DNA of 64,000 nt from contig JABSTR010001154.1 of the NCBI GenBank assembly GCA_013339765.2, positions 310,001 to 374,000 of the forward strand, written 5' to 3'. Positions 42,634 to 54,114 of the stretch are shown one piece after another. Source of the stretch: Haemaphysalis longicornis (lineage: Eukaryota; Arthropoda; Arachnida; Ixodida; Ixodidae). The notes under the pieces are model-generated. The model searched no databases, was not told where the DNA came from, and was given only the letters and a program-made list of their open reading frames with translations. The position numbers were made by a program, and so were the translations under genes. Each line of letters begins with the position of its first letter. Within the stretch, counting starts at the first letter, position 1.

Positions 42634-44815
42634 CTGTACCCCTTCTCAAGTTAAGCTCCCAAGATAAGTCCACGACACGGTGTTTCAAAGATTACTCACG
42701 AGCTAATGACAAATCTGTGCTTGAACATCTAGAAATATGTCTTGCTAATTTCGACGGTGATGACGTTTGCAAACTATGGGACCGGTTTAAGGACATGTGC
42801 CATTACTGCCTTGACAACTTCATACCGAGCAAGTGCAAAAAAATTCACAAACGTACACCCTGGATAACACGTAAAATCATTCATTTGAAACGCAAACTCA
42901 AAAGGTTAAAGAAGAAGAATGCACAGCCTGACGTCATCAGAGAGATTAAAAATGCTTTGTAGAGAACAGTGCTCTGCTCAAAGGACTACTACTTTCAAAC
43001 GCTCCTGCCAAACTTCATGAAAAATGATCCTGATAAATTTTGGCATTACATTACTGACAAAAAGCAACCTGTAAGGGAAATGAAAGTCAATGGTGTTCTA
43101 ATTTATGACCCTGGAATCATTGCTCAACATTTTAATCATTATTTTCACGGTGTGTTTTCTCCTGCGCGAATGTATCCACTGTTAATATCGGGTCCTGGCA
43201 TTTATTACGCGGATTTTGTATCTTACTCTGGTGTACTATCTATGCTGTTAAATTTGAAAACCAAGTCTTCTTGTGGTGCAGACCAAATTCCAGACGTCTT
43301 TTTACGCAGATATGCCAAACTACTTGCTCAGTTTCTGGTTGTAATATTTCGCACTTCTTTGTCCACTGGGAAGCTACCGAGTGACTGGAAGATGGCTCTG
43401 ATTGTTCCTGTTTTTATAATAGGTGACCGGTCTAGCTTTCAAAGTTACCGTCCGATATCTTTAACGTCTCAATGCTGCAAGATCATTGAACATATTATTA
43501 CCAAACAGATTTTTGAATTTCTAGACTAAAATGCAGTACTAACAAATTTTCAACATGGTTTTAGAAAAGGTTATTCCATAGCCACCCAATTGGTGACAAT
43601 AATTCATTCGTTTGCAGCATGTCTTGACAAAAATGGCCAAATTGATGGTATATTTTTAGATTTCAAAAAGCTTTCGACAAGGTACCACATGACAAATTAA
43701 TAGCAAAACTTAAAAACATTTACATTCCGGATATTTTTGTTTGTTGGATTGCAGCCTACCTATCCAACCGCCAACAGCTTGTAAAAATTAACGAGGAACA
43801 ATCTCGGTGTCTTCCTGTCACCTCTGGGGTACCACAAAGGTAGTGTTTCAGGACCATTGCTTTTCCTGTTGTATTTAACGATTTAGTACCTGTTGTTGAC
43901 CCTACTGTTCAAATTCGATTGTTCGCTGACGACTGTGTTTTGTTTCGGGAAGTCACAAGTACTAATGATCAGAACGAACGTCGAGGAAAAACATTGAAAA
44001 CAGTGCGTAAGTGGTGCGTAGAATGGGGAATGGAATTATATTTGGAAAAAAGTGTATATCTTTGTGTAACAAGAAAGAAAAACCCCAGTGAACACGTGTT
44101 ATAAATGGGATCGTCTTCACTCACACAGGTTGACAGCTATAAGTATCTCGGCGTTACATTAACAAACAACTTACCATGGAACTTGCACATAGATAATATT
44201 TGCTCGTCTGCGTTTCAGAAATTATGCTATTTAAGATACAAGCTCCGAAACTCCCCTCCAAATGTTAAGCTTCTTATTTTTCTTTCGTTAGGCCGAAGCT
44301 GGAGTATGCGAGTATCGTGTGGGACCCCCATACTAAACAAAACATTAAGAAACTTCAAAAAATTCAGCGGAAGGCCATTCGGTTTGTTTATTGTAGGTTT
44401 TTGCGAACGGGCTCCCCCTCAGACCTAATGCTAGCTAATAATATTCCTTCCCTTCAGGATCGTAGAAACAAGTCCCACCTTGATTTCTGTCTCTTTTATA
44501 TAATCGCAAACTTGCCCTTGATCCAACCCCTTTTCTTTCTCCATTAAACACAAAACCGACAAGACATCACCAACCAAATGCACTAACTCCGTACTTCGCG
44601 AGAACGGACACGTTCAAATTTTCGTTTTTTCCACGCACCATTTCAGACTGGAACCAGGTAACCAAATGAAGTACTTCCAACACTGGGTAACTGTGCATTG
44701 TTTTTTTGTGTATGTTTTATTGTATTGCTCTTTGCATTGTACCATGCCCTCCTGCTTGGACCAAAGTATGGTCCGCAGTATGTATTAAATAAAATAAAAT
44801 AAAAATAAAAAAAAA
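42634..44815 (+). pseudogene. CR1/Jockey-type LINE, 5' truncated
   Basis: The protein starts between endonuclease and RT (WITRKIIHLKRKLKRLKKKN), then RT: DKFWHYITDKK, SSCGADQIPDVFLR, WKMALIVPVF, SYRPISLTSQCCKIIEHII, QHGFRKGYS, the FLDFKK(A)FD box A motif, SGVPQ, and FADDCVLF (about 43920) with the catalytic Asp pair. It ends with YKYLGVTL, KLEYASIVWDPHTK and RRNKSHL. Stops or frame changes lie near 42960, 43528, 43680, 43840 (inside the PQGS motif), 44103 and 44300. The 3' tail has AAATAAAAT repeats (44786-44812). It sits in the TRIM9 last intron, antisense to the gene. Confidence 0.85.
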
Positions 44816-44840
44816 GCTGTAAAGTGCCTAGGGACCTGCC

Positions 44841-44975
44841 ACTGTGGAATGTGTTTTCTTTAATATCTCGATTATTTCTTTGAAGTTTCCCATAAAACTG
44901 GTCTTGCTAGTATCAAGACGAAGCAGCCATTTCGTTGAAGCAACTTTGTAATTTGTCTTCATGGCCCCTTTGAAA
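44841..44975 (-). repeat. Family A-like element end beside a TRIM9 exon
   Basis: On the minus strand it begins AAAGGGGCCATGAAGACAAA, TTACAAAGTTG, which is the family A terminus, followed by a segment also found at 23367-23470. It starts only 38 bases inside the last intron from the donor at 45012. Confidence 0.6.
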
Positions 44976-45012
44976 GGAGGAGGAAAGTGGGGAATGCCAG
45001 AGTGATACGCAC

Positions 45013-45237
45013 CAAGCATAACGTCCCTGGCGACATCGGCACGAGCCACTCCGAGCACGACGTCGGCGTTGTTGTCGCAGCGGTCTACGGTGGCCTCCCA
45101 GTAGTGGAGACCGCGGGAAAATCCCAAAGAACCGAGAACAACGCGGTGTTCGTAGCTTTCACAGCGGGCTGTAGCGTTCTCCTCAGAGAGCACGATGTCA
45201 GGGTGGCAGGCCACAGGGTCCAGGGTAAACCACGCCA
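45013..45237 (-). CDS. TRIM9: TRIM9-type E3 ubiquitin ligase, exon with SPRY N-terminal half
   Basis: 225 bases, 75 codons' worth. After the acceptor attgcag the first bases TG complete the Val codon begun in the FN3 exon (GAAG|TG), then AWFTLDPVACHPDIVLSEEN (the PRY part), RVVLGSLGFSRGLHYWE (start of SPRY) and VDRCDNNADVVLGVARADVA, ending DVMLG with the last G of CTTG before the donor gtgcgt. The LDP/HPD and HYWE motifs are standard for B30.2 domains, and the whole order matches TRIM9/TRIM67 with no gap. There is no stop or frameshift in this exon. Confidence 0.92.
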
Positions 45238-45974
45238 CTGCAATAAAAAAAGGGGTGGATTAAGCGAGGACTGCACATACAAACCATGTTTGGGATTTAC
45301 CAGGCACTTATTGTCATTCATTTTGATTTATAAAAGCAGATAAGAATTTCCTCATAAAACTTTTATTACATCACCAGCTTTCCACATTTATGGCTGCATA
45401 TTTTAACGTGTAAAAATTGCTCATACACATCCCAGAACACAAGCTGGCACATAATAATAAAACTTCATTGTTGTCAATGCCGTTGTAAAAACTGTCATGC
45501 ATATGCAGCACAGATTTTTTCTTCTCGCATAATTCCATAAATGCGCAAGTCAAATCTAAAAGAAGCTGCTTTTGTTTTTGGTGTGTACTGTAAAAAAACA
45601 AGAACCAATTTTAACATTTTCACTCAAAGATGCCAAAATGGGCGTGCCTCAAGGTTCTGAATTAGACCCCATTTTTTTTTTCTCTTTAGATTAATGACTT
45701 TGTGCACTCGTTAAAATGCGCCAATGCTATTTTGTACCTCATGATCTGTACCTTATGCCCTGTCAAGAAGCACAGTTGCTTGCTAATCAGGAGCTCCGAA
45801 ACACTTTACAGTGGTTCAAAGCTAATAAGCTTGAATTAAACACTAAAAAACCAAGTTTATAGCATTCACTTTGAACCGAGAAGTACAGTCCGGCCTATGC
45901 AGCTTGAACCTTGTAGAAACAATCCATAGAACATCAGTAAATATGCTCTTGGCTAGGTGGTTCATTGCTTAATT

Positions 45975-46915
45975 AAGGAAAAACGAGCGCTACAAACCAA
46001 GGACAGAAAAAGCGAAGAACGACGAGACAGATGTGCTACTAACAACTGATTTATTCCAAGGAAAGACAGGGATATAAGTAGCTTGCCTACAAACACACAA
46101 CATACACAAGGATAATAGATCTACAAAATTCTATAAAACAAAATGGCCACAGCTAAAGACAACAATAACACCTTTTTATCGCATGTTGTCTAGGATCTGG
46201 TACTCCTTCGAAAACATTGATAGCGATGCTTCACTGATACAGCCTGCGGTGTTTTTCTGAATAAAATATGCTTCTGCGCAGTTCTCGCACCACGGTGTCA
46301 TGACTCCTTTCCTATAATAATTGTTTCTGTCAGTCGCGGAAGGCATCCTTTGCTACACTCGCGGCAGTGATGAGGCAATGCGACCCGGTGCCATTCTTCA
46401 TGGAAAGATCATGTTCCCTGATGGCGGTCATTTACGCATCGGCCGGTTTGTCCGATGTACACCTTACCGCACGTGAGCGGAATTTGGTAAATGACGCCAA
46501 CTTGGCAGTCCACGTACTGCGCACCGTGCTTCTTTTCGCAACAACTTTTCTTTTTTTCCCCGTTGATGCGCTTACACAGGCTCGCCAACTTGCACGGCGC
46601 AGAGAACACGATAGGCACATCGTATTTTTTGGCCACACGCTTAATATTATGGGCCACTTTGTGCATATAAGGCCTACTCAGGTCGCTTTTTCTTTTCCCT
46701 CGTCACCTGACAATTCGAGTGCCGGTGCTTCATTTTCTTGAGTAGCGACTCAGAGACAACTGACAGCAGACTGCGAGGATAACCCGAGTCCTCAAGTCGT
46801 GACACCGGGCCTCGAAACTGGCCTGCATGCTGATGAATGCATCATTTGATGAGGGAACCACTCCAAGCACGAAATAGCAATCGCTCACTTCACGATGTAC
46901 TGTCCACGAGCAGCT
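45975..46915 (-). pseudogene. Penelope-like element 3' part, left arm
   Basis: On the minus strand it encodes the end of a Penelope-like protein: MHKVAHNIKRVAKKYDVP, a Cys/Lys-rich segment (CCEKKHG), then a GIY-YIG nuclease, GVIYQIPLTCGKVYIGQTGR. Further on come the HCRECSKGC zinc-like cluster, the LTETIIIGK segment and the CISEASLSMFSKEYQILDNM end. Penelope-like elements join an RT to such a nuclease, which nicks the target; the RT is missing here. There are frame changes near 46420 and 46330. It forms a palindrome with the right arm. Confidence 0.8.
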
Positions 46916-46934
46916 CAAAGGAAGAAGCCCTTTA

Positions 46935-47874
46935 GTGGAGCGTGGACAGTAATCGTTACTGTGAAGTGAGCGATTGCTATTTCGTGCTTGGAGTGTTCCT
47001 CATCAAATGATGCATTCATCACATGCAGGCCAGTTTCGAGGCCCAGGTGTCACGACTTGAGGACTCGGGTTATCCTCGCAGTCTGCTGTCAGTTGTCTCT
47101 GAGTCGCTACTCAAGAAAATGAAGCACCGGCACTCGAATTGTCAGGTGACGAGGGAAAAGAAAAAGCGACCTGAGGTAGTGCCTTATATGCACAAAGTGG
47201 CCCATAATATTAGCGTGTGGCCAAAAAATACGATGTGCCTATCGGTTCTCTGCGCCGTGCAAGTTGGCGAGCCTGTGTAAGCGCATCAACGGGGAAAAAA
47301 AGAAAAGTTGTTGCGAAAAGAAGCACGGTGCGCGTACGTGGACTGCCAAGTGGGCGTCATTTACCAAATTCCGCTCACGTGCGGTAAGGTGTACATCGGA
47401 CAAACCGGCGGATGCTAAATGACCGCCTCAGGGAACATGATCTTTCCATGAAGAATGGCACCGGGTCGCATTTGTCTCATCCTGCCGCGAGTGTAGCAAA
47501 GGATGCCTTCCGCGATCTGACAGAAACAATTATTATAGGAAAGAGTCATGACACCGTGGCGCGAGAACTGCGCGAAGCGTATTTTATTCAGAAAAACAGC
47601 GCAGGCTGTATCAGTGAAGCATCGCTATCACTGTTTTCGAAGGAGTACCAGATCCTAGACAACATGCGATAAAAAGGTGTGATTGTTGTTTTCAGCTGTG
47701 GCTATTTTGTTTTTATAGTATTTTTTTAGATCTATTATTTTGTGTATGTTTGTGTGTTTGTAGGCAAGCTACTTATATCCCTGTCTTCCTTGGAATAAAT
47801 CAGTTGTTAGTAGCGGCATCTGTCTCGTTGTTCTTTGTTTTTTCTGTCCTTGTTTGTAGTGCTCGTTTTTCCTT
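46935..47874 (+). pseudogene. Penelope-like element 3' part, right arm
   Basis: Same content as the left arm in opposite orientation: SRLEDSGYPRSLLSVVSESL, KKRPEVVPYMHKVAHN, the GIY-YIG region (frame changes near 47275 and 47410), NDRLREHDLSMKNGTGSHL and LREAYFIQKNSAGCISEASL, ending QILDNMR and a stop at 47672. The 3' UTR has AATAAATCAGTTGTTAG and ends CGTTTTTCCTT, mirrored at 45975. One member of the pair is a copy of the other, as Penelope-like elements often form. Confidence 0.8.
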
Positions 47875-48477
47875 AAACCGTAGAACAGGTTACCACCCAT
47901 AAATACTTACACATAACTTTAGATTCACCTTTGCACTGGGCTTCCTTGTATAGAACAACTAACAAAGAAATTAGCATTTGGCTGTTTCCCACTGGTAAGG
48001 GCATGCAAATATTTTTCGCACCTGTTTTACGTCTCATCTACTTTGCCGTGTTTCACAGCCATACAACCTACTGCATTGTGTCATGGGGGTTTGCCCAGTC
48101 ATCGTACTGCAAATCGCTCTGTGTTATCCAGAAAAGAGCCATTAGAATATTGGCCACAGCGCTGAAAAATGAGCCAATAGCTGCGCTCTTTGCCGAATTT
48201 AACGTATTGCCACTTGATAGAGCCAGGGACTCTGTAATTGTTTACAAAATGCTTACTGCAAACAATCCGTACCACTTGTCAACGCTAATTACACCCACGC
48301 GATGCTGAACATAAAACTATTAACCTGCTGATAGTATGTATATGGTCTGTGCCTCTTGTCTTTCATGGGAGCAAAAATATGGAATAACATGCCAAACTAT
48401 ATTAAAACATTACCAAGTATGTTGCTGTCCCTAAACGTTACTTCAGAATTCAAGTACAATAAACGGTTAATTTGAAT

Positions 48478-50062
48478 GTTTAAATCACTAGTGTGAAAAC
48501 ACACTAAACAGTGTACCGTGCTGCCAATTATCTTCACTTGTGTGCGGCAATCTACCATTTTTGCCCAGGATTGTATTTTTGAAAACACTTTTGTAATGGA
48601 TCCAATACTAGCCGTACAGGCTATAAATCCAGGTGCCTCAGCAACATGTTTTTGTGATGTCTTTTGGTGAAATAAACAACTTTGTTCTTGTTGCTGTTGC
48701 TCTATCTTTGAGAGGCACAGTAAGTCGCAAGGATCATTGGGAAAAAAAATTTCCCATCCATTCCTAAAGAAAGTTAAGGGAAGTGTGAAAGTTTCTAACA
48801 AGAAAACTGCATCAAAAGTGCATTGAAACCTTCGCTACAAACGCATCCAATCTTCGCTCAAAGTGAATCTAATCAATCGTCAAACCTCCAAAGACCAAAA
48901 TCACAAACATAAAATGAACCCGTGTGACCATTTTTCGCACACTAAGTAAACGCGTCTATGAATGATCTAAATGCACACCGATACGTGGTTTATGAGATAA
49001 AAGTATATTATTGTACGCCTTCCTCACGATCGATGCTTGTATTCATTTATCTAGAACCATTCCTTTTTTGCAATTTTCAAGTAATCGTTTCGACACAATG
49101 GAGGCACAGTTGTGCCCCCAGAGGCGTTATCAGAGCTCTTCAGTCGACCAACTGGTCTACAGGGAAATGGATTAGTCTTTTGACAGGACACCACTGGTCC
49201 CACTAAGAAAGCTTTCGCTTTAAAAAACAAAAATGTTCATACTTCATTCAGCCTCAGTGTGGACCAAATACTCCATTAGTTACTTTTGAGCCTCCAATTC
49301 CCTTATTTAAGCCCAATATAACAGCTGGTCACTCAGCCCCGGCTTGATTTTTGAATAGTGAGTGAGTGGCATTGAGGCTAACACAATGGATGGTACAGCT
49401 TACGACCATGTGGCGTGCCTTTAAAACGGATGCACTTTACCCTTCTTGCGCTGCTGAGACTGGCCATCATCGATCTCCACATTCAGGCCTTTTTGGCACA
49501 AAGCAAATTTATGATATTAAAATATGCATGCGCATTTTCCTATTTATTGGTGGAAACTGAGAAATGTAATTTCTAATTATGCATTATAGACCAACCACTC
49601 AACATTAATCTACCAGTTTGAAATAACGGAACTGTCTGCACCTCATTGTTTCTGCCCCCAAAGGTGTTCAGTCTGGGTTTTCATTACCCGTCTAAGCGAC
49701 TTCCAAACACTTAACTAAGTATTGGCACAGCACTTGGGGCAATATATTGCCCCAAGGGGCAATATATATGCACATGTATTTTTGTGCTTGCCACTAAACC
49801 TCAAAATTTGCGAAAGACAGGACCCCAGCCAAACAAAAAACCCCACATAAAATTGAATTTGGCACCAATGTGTGAGTTTCATTTTGGCACAGATAGATGG
49901 CGCCACCATTCCACAATGTGAATTCCCCACCCACAGCATGGATGTGGTGGAGGACTTAAAACACAGATATTGTATTAGCTTGTTTCGAAACAACCAGGTA
50001 AGTCTGGCTGGCCTTATTAAGGATAAAGTAAGTGATTTCTCAACAAAAAGAAGAAGTTTTAA
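48478..50062. other. TRIM9 intron, unrecognised
   Basis: No element identified. A short hairpin lies at 49735-49770 (GGGGCAATATATTGCCCC). Confidence 0.35.
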
Positions 50063-50438
50063 TAGGGTTGCCACCTTTCCCCTAAAACAAAACTGGCCAT
50101 GTTTTTTGGCGTGCAATGCCATTTATTGTAGAGTTTTCCTAAAACCTGCGTACTGAAAGTTATGGAGATTTGGTTCTGCCCTGAAAAGTACTTGCAAATA
50201 CTTCGTGCGGTTACTGCATGCAGATTTTCCCTTCTCGCGTGTCTTTTCGCAGTTTGTCGACACATAGTTATTGTCGTAGTTTGCTGAAGTGGCACTTATG
50301 AAATGGCAAAATAAAATAATGGCAGCACAATAACCAAAAAACCGGCCACTGAAGGCCGGTTTTAGGTACGTACCGGCAACAACCCGCTGTCTAAAAAACC
50401 GGTCGGGCTGGTCAAAAACCAGGCTGGTGGCAGCCCTA
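50063..50438. mobile_element. TIR element with TAGGGTTGCCACC ends
   Basis: Starts TAGGGTTGCCACC and ends GGTGGCAGCCCTA, 376 bases. The right half has repeated AAACCGG(C/T)C/GGCCGGTTTT pairs that can form hairpins. A non-autonomous DNA transposon is the likely nature; the superfamily is not clear. Confidence 0.55.
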
Positions 50439-51360
50439 GGTTTTAAGCGGCTCAGTATTGCAACCCTTTCTACACAAACATTATGCTAGCAATGCGGTTG
50501 ATCATAGCGCTTGTGAATTGGTGAACTCAAAAGATCCGCAGCTAACTACTGGTAACGGGATTATATCTCAACTGTGTAAAACACAGCTGGTGTACACCAC
50601 AGGTGTAGCGTTGAAAGATGTGTAGCTAGTGTTTCCCACTGCCATCAGCCCACTGTCTATTAGGTGCCTAATTCTGTGAGAACTTTTTAATGGTTTCGCA
50701 TGTGGCTTCAAAGAGAATAGATATGCATTGTAAACAAGCATGAAATTGCTTTTCGGCAGTGTGCCTTGGTGTAACAAAAAAAGAGCAGTGGATGCAATGC
50801 GTCAAAACACCCTGCGTCTATGCTACACTAATCTCCCCCATTTTAAACCCCGAAAAACTTGTTTTCCAATAAATAGCAGCTGTTTATTTAGTCAGTACGT
50901 ATGAGTGGGGGGTGAGAAAAAATTCAGTATTTGTCAAAATACCACAGAAGACAGACAGATAGCTGTGTGAGGATGATTGCTTGGGAGTATTTCATTCATA
51001 TGTGCAGTCTGTTAAGGAGCTCAGCTACTTAACAATCTGCATGATTGATGGCATGACATGATTGCATTATTTCTGTGCAAGACTAACCAATGCACAATGC
51101 ATTAGGAAGGACAGACATCCAAATTTTTCGTAAATCAAAGGTTCAATGAGAATAAAGGTTCACAGTGCTACCATTGACCACTCACGCAACTTGCACATAG
51201 AGAATACGCAAAAATGGTGATGGCTTACACTAATGCAAGCCACTATGCCCAAAATGTCAGGAAAAATAAGCAAACAAACAAATAAACAAAACCCTGAAAA
51301 TAAAATTGCACTCAACCGCAGATTCCCTGTGCAAGAAACGGTGCCAAAGCTTCAGCATAC

Positions 51361-51499
51361 CTTCGGCCGTGTGCAGCACAATGACGTCGCTGTACGGCCC
51401 CTCCCCGGTTGCATTGTAGGCCTTCACCCGGGCACGATAAGCACTGTTGAAGTGGAGTCCATCCACGGTACAGAGCGTCTCCTTGCCACAGTACACCTC
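51361..51499 (-). CDS. TRIM9: TRIM9-type E3 ubiquitin ligase, exon with FN3 C-terminal half
   Basis: 139 bases. After the acceptor ttgttacag it reads EVYCGKETLCTVDGLHFNS and YRARVKAYNATGEGPYSD, then VIVLHTAE, the last strands of a fibronectin type III domain that in TRIM9 and TRIM67 directly precedes SPRY. The donor is GCCGAAG|gtatgc. The phase-1 join to the next exon gives TAEVAWFTLDP, a sequence typical for TRIM9. The first half of FN3, the COS box, coiled coil, B-boxes and RING are not found in the 12.5 kb to the right, so they lie further upstream or in short exons I could not recognise. Confidence 0.9.
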
Positions 51500-51809
51500 C
51501 TGTAACAAGCGCACACAAAGTCGTAAACATCCATGCAAAGATGGCATACACAGAAAGCTTTTGCAGGCTTTTGAAGTCAGCAGGATGACACCGCAAGCTG
51601 AATTTCTATGATGAATGGACAGTCCCATCAAATGCGCATACAGTAATCCCTCGTTATAACAAAGTCAGCTGGACGGCCAAAAATTTCGTTATAAGCAGTG
51701 TTTCGATATACCTAAGCGATCACTCGAGAAAAGCTAAAGCATTTTAGCTTTAATTGCGCCACAGCTGTGAGGAATCAAAGCACAATGTTTTCCGTGGAGC
51801 AAAGCTTTA

Positions 51810-52022
51810 TTAAGGTGCAAAAAAGGCAGCGAGCTTTGGCTGTTTCAAGCTCTTACTGGGCACAAGCAACCGCTGCTTTAATTTGGCCAAGCATTGCATG
51901 ACGCTGCGGTCGCCGCACATAAAAGTGGCAGTGGCAGTGGCCACTTTTACAGGGGGCGTGCGGGCGTCGCAGAACGCTACAAGAGTTCCGCGCTGGAAAG
52001 CGCCGCAAACACAGTGGCTCAA
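51810..52022 (-). pseudogene. Possible C-terminal tail of a pogo-like transposase
   Basis: Ends LVPSKSLKQPKLAAFFAP and a stop, 170 bases from the element's end. QPKLAAFF fits the PCNA-binding PIP-box pattern QxxhxxFF; such a motif at the very C-terminus is known in pogo-type transposases. The rest of the frame shows no transposase core, so only the tail may be real. Confidence 0.4.
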
Positions 52023-52165
52023 GTTTGAGGTTGTATTTGTTGAGCGAAAAAACGACTAGCCGTTCATTGTGGGTGCATAGCACAATCATGGAAACTGACT
52101 GGTTTTACACTAGGGGCTTTGCATGATTACTGGGCAATTTTTTCCCGACCTGTGCAGCCGTTAAG

Positions 52166-52230
52166 TTTGCAACACAAGAGGTTGCAACACAAGAGGTTTG
52201 CAACACAAGAGGTTTGCAACACAAGAGGTT
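52166..52230. repeat. Tandem repeat TTTGCAACACAAGAGG
   Basis: Four copies of 15-17 bases, flanked on both sides by GCCGTTAAGTTTGCAACACA. Inside the pogo-like element. Confidence 0.85.
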
Positions 52231-52648
52231 GCCGTTAAGTTTGCAACACAGTGTGGCGCCCTGCCGACACTGCTGATTCTATGGAACGAGTGTTGGTGTT
52301 CGCGCACCATGTCATCCACGCCATTGACCAATGTCCAGGAACAAAATTCAGTGGCCCTACCACGCATTTGGACCGTTTGTCTAAAGTCAGATGGGGCGAA
52401 TCGAGCATGACCGGATCGAGAAAAACACCAGCTTGCGTTGAGCTGCCATGTCGATAGCCTGACTTGCGCTGAGTCGCCGCTGCTCAGCGACACCTCTGCT
52501 CGCCACTTCGCTCTAAGTGGGTCAAGCTCTTTGTGCTCTTCGAATAATGCGGCCTAAAATGCATGCGTTTGGGTTGGGACCAGAAGAAATCTCGAATAAA
52601 GCATTATTTCGAGTAAAGTGATTTCGTTATAATGGGGGATTACTTTAG

Positions 52649-54100
52649 TAAGTTTGACGGTTAACACGTGATCTGTCCAAAGTGCTTTGTACTTTCTGCC
52701 GCAATGTGAACTAACTGTAGTAATGTTACACCACTGATTGTCTCCTTAGACTAAGAAGAACAGCTTGTCCTATAAAGCAGTGGCAGAATAATACCTCAGT
52801 CAATTTGGTACACTAAGTTTCCCTGCAGTCGACACTCGTTTATTCAACAATTGTGGGGCCGTGAAATATAGTTGAAATCATCGGACGGTGGACCAATGAA
52901 TGAAAGCAGAACAAATGAACCTGAAACATTTCTACGCCGAAAAATATCCTGCTGTGCTTCTGTGCTCAATGACCTCAGAGCGTGACATGCTCAAATTGCT
53001 GGTAAGTCCACTGGTGTGTTTGGAAGCTGCTTCAACATTGCACCAATTAATAAGTTCCATGGGAATCTCAGTCAGCTACAGAAGCTTTTACACTAAGCAT
53101 ACCAAGGAAAGCTGTCACACTGCCTTCAGAATATGATAGCTTCTCGAGTGTGATTGCTTCCAGCTTTTTGTGTGCACATAACGGAACTTGCTTAGCCCAT
53201 AGATTGGAAGTAAGTTGCAATAACCAATGTGGTGTGCCATTGCATTCGAACTAACAAGCTTTGATTCAATGGCATGCAAGAGTTCTTGCTGGGACCTATT
53301 TCAGTGCGATTGAATTAAAAAAAAATTTAATGAATTAGGGTCAATGTAATGGAAGTCAGCTGTATATTATGTGCGACTAGCAAACATTTTGGTGACAACA
53401 AATCTTTCACAAGATTTTGAGCAAACTTTAGCCTGGCTTCAAGGGTAACACTTGGAATAGAACGCCATGGCAGGGTGATACTAGCAATCAAAATTTCATT
53501 TGGCCCTGACAGCAGCAAAGAAAAATTTCAGGTTACAGTTTTTTAGAACTGAAGTTAATGGAAAGTGAGGCAAAAAGAAAACAGTTCCACTCCAATAAGT
53601 TCTACAACTCCAACAGATTTCCTGTGCTCAGTTGAAGGTACTACCAATGAAGCATACTAGACTGTGCAAAGCAAAAATTTATAGCATTTTAAAGTAGGTG
53701 GCAATAATTTTATGTCCTGTGACATAAATGTGTTGTGTTGTAAGCACTAGACTTTTCTAGTGAATTCTTTAAATCGAAAGTCTTGGAAATGTACAAAACC
53801 CAAAATTTGTAACATGATCATTCTGCACAAGACATGCCAGCCAGAATTCCTCAGAAAAAACGAAGCCATATTTTAGTGATACCGTTTTGATGTACCACCA
53901 AATTTTTGAGTTTACAATTTTCCACAACCTAAAAACAAACTTTGCAACTAAAGTAAGCTGAGGCTTTAATTGCATCGAGATTCTTATAGCTTGGGGCATC
54001 AGCTACACAAAACAAAAAAAAGGGCCTCAACTTAAGAGGAAGAAAGTCACAAAAGCAAGTTTTAAAAAAAATGGCAGTGTCAAATTTTGTGGAAAGATAA
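52649..54100. other. Unrecognised 1.5 kb
   Basis: AT-rich sequence with no recognised feature. If the TRIM9 upstream exons were near, they should show here; I see none. Confidence 0.35.
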
Positions 54101-54114
54101 TAGTGTTTCGGCTA

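Larger units (their letters stand above)
37863..45012 (-). other. TRIM9: Last intron of TRIM9-type gene (7.15 kb)
   Basis: Begins with gtgcgt right after CTTG at 45013 and ends with gtgtgcag before 37862. It is a phase 1 intron. It holds AT microsatellites, a SINE, a 0.7-kb palindrome, a LINE and at least two family A fragments, one within 40 bases of the donor. Confidence 0.85.
45630..48477 (+). pseudogene. CR1-like LINE split by a Penelope-like insertion
   Basis: The left piece starts at GVPQGSELDPIFF (RT, near 45635) and goes through INDFVHSL and LNTKK to about 45970. The right piece (47884-48477) resumes with THKYLHITLDSPLHW, FAVFHSHTTYCIVSWG, QKRAIRILA and, after a frame change, KIWNNMPNYIKTLPS, FKYNKRLI and a stop. 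Both pieces are in the same strand and order as in CR1-type RTs. The 1.9-kb Penelope pair lies between. Many frame changes and stops; dead. Confidence 0.8.
45238..51360 (-). other. TRIM9: TRIM9 intron between FN3 and SPRY exons (6.1 kb)
   Basis: Donor gtatgc after GCCGAAG (51361), acceptor attgcag before 45237; phase 1. Contains a LINE split by a Penelope pair and a 376-bp TIR element. Confidence 0.85.
51641..52648. mobile_element. pogo/Tigger-like element
   Basis: The left end CAGTAATCCCTCGTTATAAC and the right end, read on the other strand, CTAAAGTAATCCCCCATTATAACGAA are the kind of terminal repeats typical for pogo/Tigger elements. TA lies at each outer edge, the usual target duplication for Tc1/mariner-pogo. 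At about 1 kb it is too short for a complete transposase. A possible transposase tail lies at 51810-52022 and a tandem repeat at 52166-52230. Confidence 0.7.

Noticed and set aside
38307..44975. One 6.7-kb autonomous family A element spanning most of the last TRIM9 intron
   Set aside because: The two ends face the right way, but the interior consists of other repeats and a LINE of a different family, and no transposase is found; two separate fragments are simpler.
52161..52493. 110-codon open frame on the minus strand
   Set aside because: Its end is the tandem TTTGCAACACAAGAGG repeat inside the pogo-like element; no domain.
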